A stretch of DNA of 64,000 nt from JAGQVA01 sp041391725. GTDB lineage: Bacteria; Bacteroidota; Bacteroidia; J057. The stretch covers positions 29,929 to 93,928 of the forward strand of contig JAWKNL010000025.1 of assembly GCA_041391725.1 (NCBI GenBank), written 5' to 3'. Below the pieces are notes generated by a model. The model ran no database searches, was not told where the DNA came from, and saw nothing but the letters and a program-made list of their open reading frames with translations. Shown piece after piece: positions 25,574 to 33,255 of this stretch (its first letter is position 1; each line of letters starts with the position of its first letter). Made by a program: the position numbers and the translations under genes.

Positions 25574-27958
25574 ATGAATCTTTCCATCAACTGGCTGTCC
25601 CAATTTGTCGATATAAAAGATATTGATCCGGAGGACATTTCCCGGAAACTCACCCTTCACACTGCCGAAATCGAAGGGCTGGAAGTGAAAGGAGAAGATC
25701 TGAAACATATACTTACCGGGAAAGTCACCAAACTTACCCATCTCGACGATAAATACGATATACTGGAAGTAAATACAGGAAAAACCGCACAGATCGTCTG
25801 TACAGATAAAACTCTCTCCGAAGGTGAAATGGTCTGTGTTGCCTCTCCGGGTATTACTCTCAATGGCAGGGTAGTGGAGGCCCGTAAAATTGCCGGCCAT
25901 ACCAGCGAAGGGTTTCTGATGAGTGAAAAGGATATGGGAATATCCGATTACGAGGAGACCGTTTTCCGTGTGGCGCACCCCGAGGCAAAACCCGGGCAGA
26001 GCATTCTCGAATTGTACCCGTTTTTTCACGATGTAATCCTCGAACTGGACAATAAATCAGTTACCCACCGCCCCGACCTCTGGGGCATTTACGGGTTTGC
26101 CAGGGAGCTGGCAGCCATTTACAAACGCCCGCTGAAACCGCTGCCGGTGAAACCTGCCGATGTGATCAACAAAAGCACCATACCAGGCCCGTCGATACAG
26201 GTTTTGTCAAAAGATCATTGTCCCCGGTACGCTTCCATTACCATTTCCGGTGTCGAAAAAATGGAAACACCACTGGAAATGTGCACCCTTCTGTATTACA
26301 GCGGACACAAGCCGATCAGCCTTCTGGTGGATATCTCCAATTATATTATGGCGGAGGTCGGCCAGCCTACCCATGCATTTGACCGAAGGGAAGTGAGTAC
26401 AGGTATTATCGTGGACTATGTGAAAGCGCCGTTTCAATACCACATTCTCGACGGCTCAGAACCGGTAATGCCCGCAGGTGCCATGATGATTTACAATGGC
26501 GATAAAGTGCCTGTGGCTGTAGCGGGAATTATGGGTGGAGAAAAGTCCAAAATCCTCGACGATACAAACGAAATCCTGCTGGAGTCTGCCAACTTTGACG
26601 CAAAGTCAGTGCGTACAACTTCCGCAGCGATCAAAACCCGTACCGATGCCTCCAACCGTTATGAAAAGACGCTCGTTCCCCGGCAGACAATCGTGGCAGT
26701 GGAGCGTTTTGTTTACCTCCTGGAAGAACTTCAACCCGGGATTTCCTATTCGCAAATCACGGATATTGACCATTCCGACAACTCTGTCAGAACGATAAGT
26801 CTTTCAGAATCATTTGTTTCTACCTTTACCGGTGCAGGTTTTACCCGGGAAATGATTTCCGATATCCTCAATCGCCTCGGTTTTACCCATACCTATGCCA
26901 ATGGCAATTTTGAGGTAACGGTTCCCTGGTACCGCTCCAAAAAGGACATCAACAACCAGCCCGATCTGGTAGAGGAAATAGCCCGGATTTATGGCTATGA
27001 CAATATCACCCCCGAACCACCGAGGATCGGTGTGGCTCCTCTTCACGAAAATAAAATCGTGAAAGCAGATCTGGAACTGAAACGGGTACTCAGTTATGAA
27101 TTTGGGTTTAATGAAGTGCGCACTTACGGTTGGGACGACAGCCGCTGGCTCGAAGTGCTGGAAATCGAGCCACAAAATGCGGTTACGCTCGCCAATCCCC
27201 GCGCACCGTATTTCAATAAACTCAAAACCAGCCTGATTCCGGCACTGCTTCAGCATATCAAAGCCAATATGGCCAATTTCGCCCGGGTACCCATTTACGA
27301 GATCGAAAGCACATTCTTCGACAACCAGGGAAAACCTTCGGAAAAAAAATCGCTGGCAGGGGTGTTTTTCGATAAAACCCGGAAAGAAGAGGAACTATTT
27401 TTCCACATAAAAGATGCACTTTCGTATGGCTTCACCAGCCTCAAAAATCGCTATTTGCGTTTTGAGTATGGTGCATCCGAGCCGGGAAAAACCTGGATTA
27501 CAGCCAATAAATCCCTTTCGTTGTATTACGAAAATGTTTATCTCGGATATATTTCCGTGCTTCAGCCCAAATACGCCAAAACACAGTTTGGCAACTATCC
27601 GGTCGTTATTTTCGAATTTGATATAGAGGCTTTTACCCAGGTAGTGCCGCTGGTTCATACCTTCGTTCGCCCCAATCCTTTCCCTTTTGTTACGCTCGAT
27701 TTTAATATCGTCGCAGATAAGGAGGTACGGTACAATGAAGTGGTGGCCGCAGTAACAACTCTGGGCAGCAGCTATATGAAGGATTTTGCGTTTAAGGAGT
27801 TGTTTCAGGATGAGAAGATTCTCCCCGGAAAAAACAGTTTCCCTCTTCACCACATCACCATTGGTTCTGAGGAAAAAACCCTGAACGCGGATGAAATCAA
27901 TGAATTTAAAACCACGATGATCACCCACCTTGAAAAATCGGGGCTGAGCATCAGATAG
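25574..27958 (+). CDS. pheT: Phenylalanine--tRNA ligase beta subunit
   Basis: 794 residues, standard length. Domains in order: the tRNA-binding OB fold (about 40-150; GMVCVASPGI context), B3/B4 editing domain (about 210-390; VDISNYIM, QPTHAFD), B5 (about 400-480), a catalytic-like core (QPDLVEEIARIYGYDNI onward) and a C-terminal FDX-ACB anticodon domain (RPNPFPFVTLDFNIV). It completes the PheS2PheT2 synthetase with proofreading. Confidence 0.97.
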   Translation: MNLSINWLSQFVDIKDIDPEDISRKLTLHTAEIEGLEVKGEDLKHILTGKVTKLTHLDDKYDILEVNTGKTAQIVCTDKTLSEGEMVCVASPGITLNGRVVEARKIAGHTSEGFLMSEKDMGISDYEETVFRVAHPEAKPGQSILELYPFFHDVILELDNKSVTHRPDLWGIYGFARELAAIYKRPLKPLPVKPADVINKSTIPGPSIQVLSKDHCPRYASITISGVEKMETPLEMCTLLYYSGHKPISLLVDISNYIMAEVGQPTHAFDRREVSTGIIVDYVKAPFQYHILDGSEPVMPAGAMMIYNGDKVPVAVAGIMGGEKSKILDDTNEILLESANFDAKSVRTTSAAIKTRTDASNRYEKTLVPRQTIVAVERFVYLLEELQPGISYSQITDIDHSDNSVRTISLSESFVSTFTGAGFTREMISDILNRLGFTHTYANGNFEVTVPWYRSKKDINNQPDLVEEIARIYGYDNITPEPPRIGVAPLHENKIVKADLELKRVLSYEFGFNEVRTYGWDDSRWLEVLEIEPQNAVTLANPRAPYFNKLKTSLIPALLQHIKANMANFARVPIYEIESTFFDNQGKPSEKKSLAGVFFDKTRKEEELFFHIKDALSYGFTSLKNRYLRFEYGASEPGKTWITANKSLSLYYENVYLGYISVLQPKYAKTQFGNYPVVIFEFDIEAFTQVVPLVHTFVRPNPFPFVTLDFNIVADKEVRYNEVVAAVTTLGSSYMKDFAFKELFQDEKILPGKNSFPLHHITIGSEEKTLNADEINEFKTTMITHLEKSGLSIR

Positions 27959-28025
27959 ATATTTACAGACTGTACATATAGGTTTGAACAGGCGACAAAC
28001 GCAATACTTTAAGTAAATTTGCTTT

Positions 28026-30356
28026 ATGGTACGCCTGATTCTTTTTGTGACAATTTTCACGCTTTTTTCTGAACCGGTCATCGGTCAGGAGGTGTATTCG
28101 CTCGTTTCGCTTTCTCCCTCCTCCCACCAAGAATGGGATTCCTGGCTGGAAAACGGATTTACTCCAGACCATTTTACCATCAGGGAAGGAAATCTGGAAA
28201 TGATCCTCGACGATGCGGACATCGCCCTGCTCGACGTGTTGGGCGCTTCGTATCAGATTCTTCAGCGGGACATGTCTTCGGTTTATGCACGGAATCTTTC
28301 TGCACAGGCAACTAAGCTCAGCCAGCGGTCGTCGTGTGGGCTGGCTCATTTTTCGCCCGGAACCATGTCCGGCTATCACACCTGGGCAGAAGCCGTTGCC
28401 CAGCTCGACAGCATGCATGCTGCGTATCCGGCCATCATTTCTCCCAAAATACAGATCGGCACTTCGGTGGAAGGAAGGCCCGTCTGGGCAGTGAAAATCT
28501 CCGATAATCCTGCTACCAATGAATCAGCAACGGAGCCGGGCGTTTATTTTGATGCGCTTACCCATGCGCGGGAACCCCTGTCGCTGGAGATGATTTTGTA
28601 TTATATGTGGTGGTTGCTCGAAAACTACAATCAGAATCCAGAAGCCACAAAACTGGTCAACGACCGGGAAATATTTTTTGTGCCCGTGGTAAACCCCGAT
28701 GGATATGTTTACAATCAGGTTACCAACCCCAACGGTGGTGGGCTATGGCGCAAAAACCGCCGGGTTTTGAACAATATCTGCGCAGGGATAGACCTGAACC
28801 GAAATTTCAGCTTTGGCTGGGGGCTCAACTCCGGTTCGACCGGAGATCCTTGTTCCAATACCTTCCGCGGGCTGTCTGCATTTTCCGAACCGGAAACCCA
28901 GGCCATAGAGAATTTTCTCAATCAGATTGCGCCTGAAACAGGATTCAGCATTCACACCTACGGACGAAAAATCATCAGCCCGCTGGGATATACCGATTCA
29001 CTGGTACGGGAAGGTGTTTACAGTGATTTTTCCTCCGCTTTTATTCCGGCGAGGTACAATGGCTACGGAACCATCAAACAGCTTTTCAACTATGAATCTT
29101 CGGGAACAACTATCGATTATTTTCACAGTCAGGGTATAACCGGATGGATGCCTGAGATGGGGGGAGATTTCTGGGATGACCCGGGAACCATCTGTCTGCA
29201 ACTTCGGGAGTTTTTGCCTGCGATGAAATATATCACCTGGGTTGCGGGGGCCTATATTAGTTATCAGAATTATCAAAGTGGAGAGATTATTCCCGGGCAA
29301 AACACAACGGTCTCATTACGAGTGAGAAACAGCGGATTATCGCAAATCGCAAATAACGTATCCGCCAGTCTTATACCTCTTTCGCCCGGCATACAGACAG
29401 TTGCTGCAGCTGGTTCTCAGCCAACTATCGCTCCCGGCAAGGAAAAAGAAGTCAGTTTTACCCTTTTTATTTCTCCCGATATATCTTTCCCCGATACGAT
29501 ACGACTGGGAGTGGTAGTCGGGTATGACGGAGTGGTTACCGCGCGTGATACCATCCAGTTGCTGGTGGGAAATCGGCGGGTGATTTTTCAGGATGATTTT
29601 TCAGGCGGCAGAGTGAAGTGGCAGCAAATGGGAACAGGCAAAATGTGGGACACCACTTCAGTTGACAGAGTAGGCGGGAAAAACTATATGACCGATTCCC
29701 CCAGTGGCAGCTACCGCTACGACAGCAACTCCGGGATTGTAATGAGCAGTTTTGCAGATCTCACAGATGCCGTAAACCCTGTGCTGGAATTTTCCACAAG
29801 ATTTTCACTTGAGCCATTCAGTGATTATGTAAAGATAGAAGTAGGCGGACAGACAAATAATGACTGGAAAAGTGTGGGCGGAAGTTATGCCAGTGAATTT
29901 GCCGGGCAGTATTTTTATCAGGGAAACCGTTATTGGGTGGAAGAAAAAATAGATTTGGGCGAATTTGCAGGAAAGAAAATAAAAATCCGGTTTCAGCTTC
30001 ATTCAGGGACGTTTGTCCAGAGTGACGGTTTCTATATTCGCGATTTACGAATTGTGGATTATACTTCCCCCGTTACCAGCGCAGAATTCGCTATTCGCGA
30101 ACCAGTGTTTGAGCTTTTTCCCAACCCGGCACAAAAAATATTCTCCCTAAAAATCATCCATTCGACCCACCAACCCCTGAAAATGGAGATAATGGACATG
30201 AATGGAAAATTCGCAGCGGTGTTTGAAGGCGAATATCTGGCGCCTGGCGAAAATAAATGGCAGGTAAATGTGGCTGACTATCCAGTTGGTGTTTATCTGG
30301 TAAAATGGACAACCGAAGAAGGCATCTACACCCGCAAACTACTTATTCAGCGATGA
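28026..30356 (+). CDS. M14 zinc carboxypeptidase with T9SS sorting domain
   Basis: 776 residues. Signal peptide (LILFVTIFTLFSEPVIG), a pro-region, then a peptidase M14 domain. The zinc ligands are His180 and Glu183 in THAREPLS and His310 in SIHTYG; the catalytic Glu377 is in GWMPEMGGDF. LNRNF gives the substrate Arg/Asn block. After a CARDB-like beta domain and a jelly-roll-like region, the last about 80 residues (LFPNPAQKIF, MDMNGKF, GVYLVKW) form a sorting domain. It is thus a secreted carboxypeptidase. It is the first gene of a three-gene chain with ATGA stop-start overlaps. A TAAATTTG box ends 4 bases before the ATG. Confidence 0.92.
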   Translation: MVRLILFVTIFTLFSEPVIGQEVYSLVSLSPSSHQEWDSWLENGFTPDHFTIREGNLEMILDDADIALLDVLGASYQILQRDMSSVYARNLSAQATKLSQRSSCGLAHFSPGTMSGYHTWAEAVAQLDSMHAAYPAIISPKIQIGTSVEGRPVWAVKISDNPATNESATEPGVYFDALTHAREPLSLEMILYYMWWLLENYNQNPEATKLVNDREIFFVPVVNPDGYVYNQVTNPNGGGLWRKNRRVLNNICAGIDLNRNFSFGWGLNSGSTGDPCSNTFRGLSAFSEPETQAIENFLNQIAPETGFSIHTYGRKIISPLGYTDSLVREGVYSDFSSAFIPARYNGYGTIKQLFNYESSGTTIDYFHSQGITGWMPEMGGDFWDDPGTICLQLREFLPAMKYITWVAGAYISYQNYQSGEIIPGQNTTVSLRVRNSGLSQIANNVSASLIPLSPGIQTVAAAGSQPTIAPGKEKEVSFTLFISPDISFPDTIRLGVVVGYDGVVTARDTIQLLVGNRRVIFQDDFSGGRVKWQQMGTGKMWDTTSVDRVGGKNYMTDSPSGSYRYDSNSGIVMSSFADLTDAVNPVLEFSTRFSLEPFSDYVKIEVGGQTNNDWKSVGGSYASEFAGQYFYQGNRYWVEEKIDLGEFAGKKIKIRFQLHSGTFVQSDGFYIRDLRIVDYTSPVTSAEFAIREPVFELFPNPAQKIFSLKIIHSTHQPLKMEIMDMNGKFAAVFEGEYLAPGENKWQVNVADYPVGVYLVKWTTEEGIYTRKLLIQR

Positions 30357-30919
30357 AGAAATGGGAATATTATACTGACAGGAAAGTGATTTACGAAAAA
30401 CCAGCTTTTCATTCGATCCATTTTCGTGTATTCGTGGTTACTTCATTCTTCTTCTCAGGATGCATGATGAACAGTTTGCAGGGATTTGCGCAGAATGGAA
30501 ATGAAGAAATCCTGTGCGATATGATGTCCCGTTTTCTGATTCAGGGAGAATACCATTTCCGCCAATACCAGGGATTTACGGGAGCAGATTGTCTGGAGAA
30601 ATTGACCACAGACTCCCTCTCCGACGCAACCCTCACCATCGGCACACCGCGGGTAACCTACCAGTCGCTGGGAAAAAAACGCTATCTTCGCAGAATGGAT
30701 ATCCGGCTGAAAGGAAGCGGAGAAATGGCGGTGGATACAACCCTTTCCTATACAGATACACTTTCAGGAAAGGCACTAAGACAGTACAACCGCCAGAGTC
30801 CTGAAAATCTTCGCGCCGACGATCCTACGTTACTGGGAAAATGGGTAAAACCCATGATGCTGATCGGCGTGAGTGTGGGCGGCGTCATTTCCCTGTTTTA
30901 TATTCGAAGCAGTTTATGA
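30353..30919 (+). CDS. Unknown exported protein between M14 peptidase and Ig-like lipoprotein
   Basis: 188 residues from ATG 30353, which overlaps the upstream TGA as ATGA. A hydrophobic segment (VFVVTSFFFSGCMMNSLQGFAQ, about 22 residues) looks like a signal peptide or lipobox, and a second hydrophobic stretch near the C-terminus (MMLIGVSVGGVISLFYI) looks membrane-spanning. Between them is a soluble beta-rich part. I do not recognise a family. Two overlaps bind it to the peptidase and the lipoprotein genes. Confidence 0.6.
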   Translation: MKKWEYYTDRKVIYEKPAFHSIHFRVFVVTSFFFSGCMMNSLQGFAQNGNEEILCDMMSRFLIQGEYHFRQYQGFTGADCLEKLTTDSLSDATLTIGTPRVTYQSLGKKRYLRRMDIRLKGSGEMAVDTTLSYTDTLSGKALRQYNRQSPENLRADDPTLLGKWVKPMMLIGVSVGGVISLFYIRSSL

Positions 30920-32715
30920 AAAGAAAAAATATATACAGATTCGGAAAGTGGGGGTTGAGATGGGGGATTCTTTGCCTTGTGGGTGCGGCTGTCATGCACT
31001 GTGCGCAACCCGCTTCCCCTACGGGCGGAGCCAGAGACGAAGTGCCACCCACAGTGTCCAAAACCTTTCCTGAAACCGGAACGCTGAACTTCAGCGGAGA
31101 TGAGGTGAAATTTGTTTTCAGTGAGGCCATACGGCCCCCCACATTTGACAAAGAGATCTTTGTTTCCCCGTTTATGAAGCGACCCAAAATCATCCGCAGC
31201 GACAATGCCAAAAGGATCACCATCAAATTTGCCGAACCCCTTCGTCCGCAGACAACCTATGTGATTACCCTTACCGGCATCAAAGACAATACCGAGGGCA
31301 ACACCATTGAGGAAGCGTTTACCCTTGCTTTCAGTACCGGCGACGTGTTGGACAGCATGGAACTGAAGGGAAAAATCATCGGACCCGATCCCTCCAAACC
31401 CGTCAAGGATATGACGGTGATGATATTTGACGCAGACAGCATCAAAAAGAATGATTTTAAAGGAAAAAGACCCGCCTATCTCACCAAAGCCAGTGAGACG
31501 GGAGAGTTTTCATTCAAATACCTCCGCGACGCACCGTTTCGGATATTTGGCGTAGTGGACAAAGACCAGTCCAATTCCTACAGCAACGATACCGAAGTCA
31601 TAGCCGCACCTGAAGACTCCCTTGCCGTTTTTTCCAAAGACTCCACCGACGAGGCGACAAATTTGTTATACGCATTTCTCCCCGACACCCTTCCTCCCCG
31701 GCTTCTCAACTATGTATGGTGGAATGCGAATACCATTTCCTGCCGGTTTAATGAAAACCTCCGCCTCGATTTTGTGAAAATGTTTATGACAGACACCCTC
31801 AATCAGGATACTTCTGTACTGGAAAACTATAGCTGGCTGGGGGGGACAGATAAGGAACTGCTCATTCACACTACCCGGCCCTATACCCGGTGGAGTCATA
31901 TTCATTTTACCGGACTGTCGGACAGTCTGGGCAACCAGATGGACACGGTGCTGCGCGTCAATGACCAGCGCAAAAAAACGCAGACCAATCCCGTTTCGGG
32001 GAAACCCGAACTAGATCTGGAGCGGGAAGCCTGGCGGTTGTTTTCCCACCGTCTTTATACCGAAGCAGATTCTTCGCTTATTTTCCTCTCAGACACCAGC
32101 CGCAATGACAGCGTGCGGAAGATCTTTCCCATGACAAGAGAGCGGGATGGGTTGCAATTGTTTTTGCGGCCTGCAGAGGCCATTGACCCGAAAGCACCCT
32201 ACGTGGTGAACATCAAAGGCGAATATTTCCAGTCGTTTGACACGACAGAAACCGACACCGTATATCGCTACCCGGTGAAATGGTACGACCCGATGGATTT
32301 CGGGACGATAGAAGGCGTGGTAAAATACGATTCGACCTACATCGGTCCCATTGTGTTGCAGTTTATCAACAAAGGCGGGAAAGTGGTGCGGTCTTCGACC
32401 GACACGACCTTTGCCTTCAGGCTATTGCCACCCGAAGCCTATACGATCCGCGTCATCCTCGACGAAGATGGAAACGGCGTGCTTTCACCCGGCAATCTGT
32501 GGCCCTACCGCCTGCCCGAAAAAGTCTATGAAGACAACACCCCGCTGACCATCCGCGCCAACTGGGACTTTGAGGATCACATCGTACAGATCGGCGAGAA
32601 AAAAGCCGCACCACAGGCATCAGGCGAAACCAGGCCCGCCGGCGGACCACCCACTCCCGCGGGCGAGCGCCCGCAGGGGATCACGCCCGTTCCGGGCGGG
32701 AGAGGGCGGCCTTGA
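30916..32715 (+). CDS. Ig-like (SbsA/Big_5) domain lipoprotein
   Basis: 599 residues from ATG 30916, again an ATGA overlap. The lipobox VMHC anchors it in a membrane. Residues about 40-140 (PPTVSKTFPETGTLNFSGDEVKFVFSE in pattern, RPQTTYVITL, LAFSTGD) are the Ig-like domain found widely in Bacteroidota surface lipoproteins. Further beta repeats follow, and the C-terminus is a Pro/Gly/Ala-rich low-complexity tail (about 25 residues). The role is unknown; a surface scaffold is likely. The gene ends at the border of a repeat-dense region. Confidence 0.75.
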   Translation: MKRKNIYRFGKWGLRWGILCLVGAAVMHCAQPASPTGGARDEVPPTVSKTFPETGTLNFSGDEVKFVFSEAIRPPTFDKEIFVSPFMKRPKIIRSDNAKRITIKFAEPLRPQTTYVITLTGIKDNTEGNTIEEAFTLAFSTGDVLDSMELKGKIIGPDPSKPVKDMTVMIFDADSIKKNDFKGKRPAYLTKASETGEFSFKYLRDAPFRIFGVVDKDQSNSYSNDTEVIAAPEDSLAVFSKDSTDEATNLLYAFLPDTLPPRLLNYVWWNANTISCRFNENLRLDFVKMFMTDTLNQDTSVLENYSWLGGTDKELLIHTTRPYTRWSHIHFTGLSDSLGNQMDTVLRVNDQRKKTQTNPVSGKPELDLEREAWRLFSHRLYTEADSSLIFLSDTSRNDSVRKIFPMTRERDGLQLFLRPAEAIDPKAPYVVNIKGEYFQSFDTTETDTVYRYPVKWYDPMDFGTIEGVVKYDSTYIGPIVLQFINKGGKVVRSSTDTTFAFRLLPPEAYTIRVILDEDGNGVLSPGNLWPYRLPEKVYEDNTPLTIRANWDFEDHIVQIGEKKAAPQASGETRPAGGPPTPAGERPQGITPVPGGRGRP

Positions 32716-32725
32716 GGACTGACCG

Positions 32726-32854
32726 GAACCCCCTTCCGCCTAACCAAGCCCCCCTTGGAAATGGGGACTTGGCGGAACCCTCAATCGTATATATTGATAC
32801 CGTGTCCCGCCCGTCCCTTTTCCAAAGGGGGACGGGATAAGCGGAAGGGGGTTC
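32726..32854. repeat. MITE-like imperfect palindrome
   Basis: The outer arms GAACCCCCTTCCGC (32726-32739) and GCGGAAGGGGGTTC (32841-32854) are exact reverse complements (14 bp). Inside, CCCCCCTTGG-AAATGGGGA pairs loosely with TCCCTTTTCC-AAAGGGGGA. No transposase is present. It could fold as one long hairpin. Confidence 0.7.
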
Positions 32855-32886
32855 GTCAGCGCTGCGCCGTGCGGCGCATGTCCGGT

Positions 32887-32946
32887 GGGGTTCGAGCCTC
32901 CTCACCCACCGGGGTTCGAGCCTCCTCACCCACCGGGGTTCGAGCC
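32887..32946. repeat. 24-bp tandem direct repeat
   Basis: Unit GGGGTTCGAGCC followed by TCCTCACCCACC: two perfect copies (32887-32910, 32911-32934) and a 12-base start of a third. There is no spacer, so it is not CRISPR-like. Confidence 0.85.
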
Positions 32947-32952
32947 GAAGGT

Positions 32953-33140
32953 GCCATTAAGGCGAACTGGATGGTCAGGCCGCAGGCCCAACCGCGAAGC
33001 GGTGTCAGGATTATAGAAAATCTTCAGACCCAGACGCCAGTCTAACCCTGAAAGGGTGACAGAAAGGTTATGCCACTCCTTCGGAGTTTGTATAACCCCT
33101 GTAGCCACCTGTGGCTATAATAATTACACCCCCTTAATGG
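32953..33140. repeat. Array of short non-identical hairpins
   Basis: At least eight units with perfect 3-7 bp arms: GCC-ATTAA-GGC (32953), GGCC-GCA-GGCC (32978), ACCGC-GAA-GCGGT (32991), AGAC-GCCA-GTCT (33032), ACCCT-GAA-AGGGT (33045), ACTCC-TTC-GGAGT (33075), TAGCCAC-CT-GTGGCTA (33102), CCC-TTAAT-GGG (about 33131). Arms differ while loops recur (GAA and its complement TTC; ATTAA and its complement TTAAT). Unit starts are 13 to about 41 bp apart. Confidence 0.7.
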
Positions 33141-33182
33141 GATCTTCGACGCTTCGCGGTTATGGCTGCGCCAAAATCTCCT

Positions 33183-33245
33183 TTTGTCATTTGTAATTCC
33201 TTGTACCTTTAGGCATCTTCGATTTGTCATTTGTAATTCTTTGTA
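33183..33245. repeat. 23-bp direct repeat upstream of the helicase
   Basis: Two copies of TTTGTCATTTGTAATT-(C/C or C/T)-TTGTA at 33183-33205 and 33223-33245, 22 of 23 bases the same, 40 bp apart. The second copy ends 10 bases before the helicase start codon. Confidence 0.75.
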
Positions 33246-33255
33246 ATTTCCGCCC

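Larger units (their letters stand above)
32716..33255. other. Repeat-dense intergenic region, no gene
   Basis: 540 bp without a convincing coding sequence. In order it holds a 129-bp MITE-like palindrome, 2.4 copies of a 24-bp tandem repeat, at least eight short hairpins with recurring loops, and a 23-bp direct repeat. Each is listed separately. Short open frames here lack family support and conflict with the palindromes. Confidence 0.75.

Noticed and set aside
28014..28021. TAAATTTG promoter box for the M14 gene
   Set aside because: It ends only 4 bases before the ATG, so a transcript would be leaderless or start inside the gene; not listed as a feature.
32887..32946. GGTTCGAGCC strings resembling tRNA T-arms
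   Set aside because: They are part of a 24-bp tandem repeat; no acceptor, D or anticodon arm pairs around them.
32953..33140. Possible CRISPR array
   Set aside because: There is no constant repeat and no regular spacer length; the units are different short palindromes.
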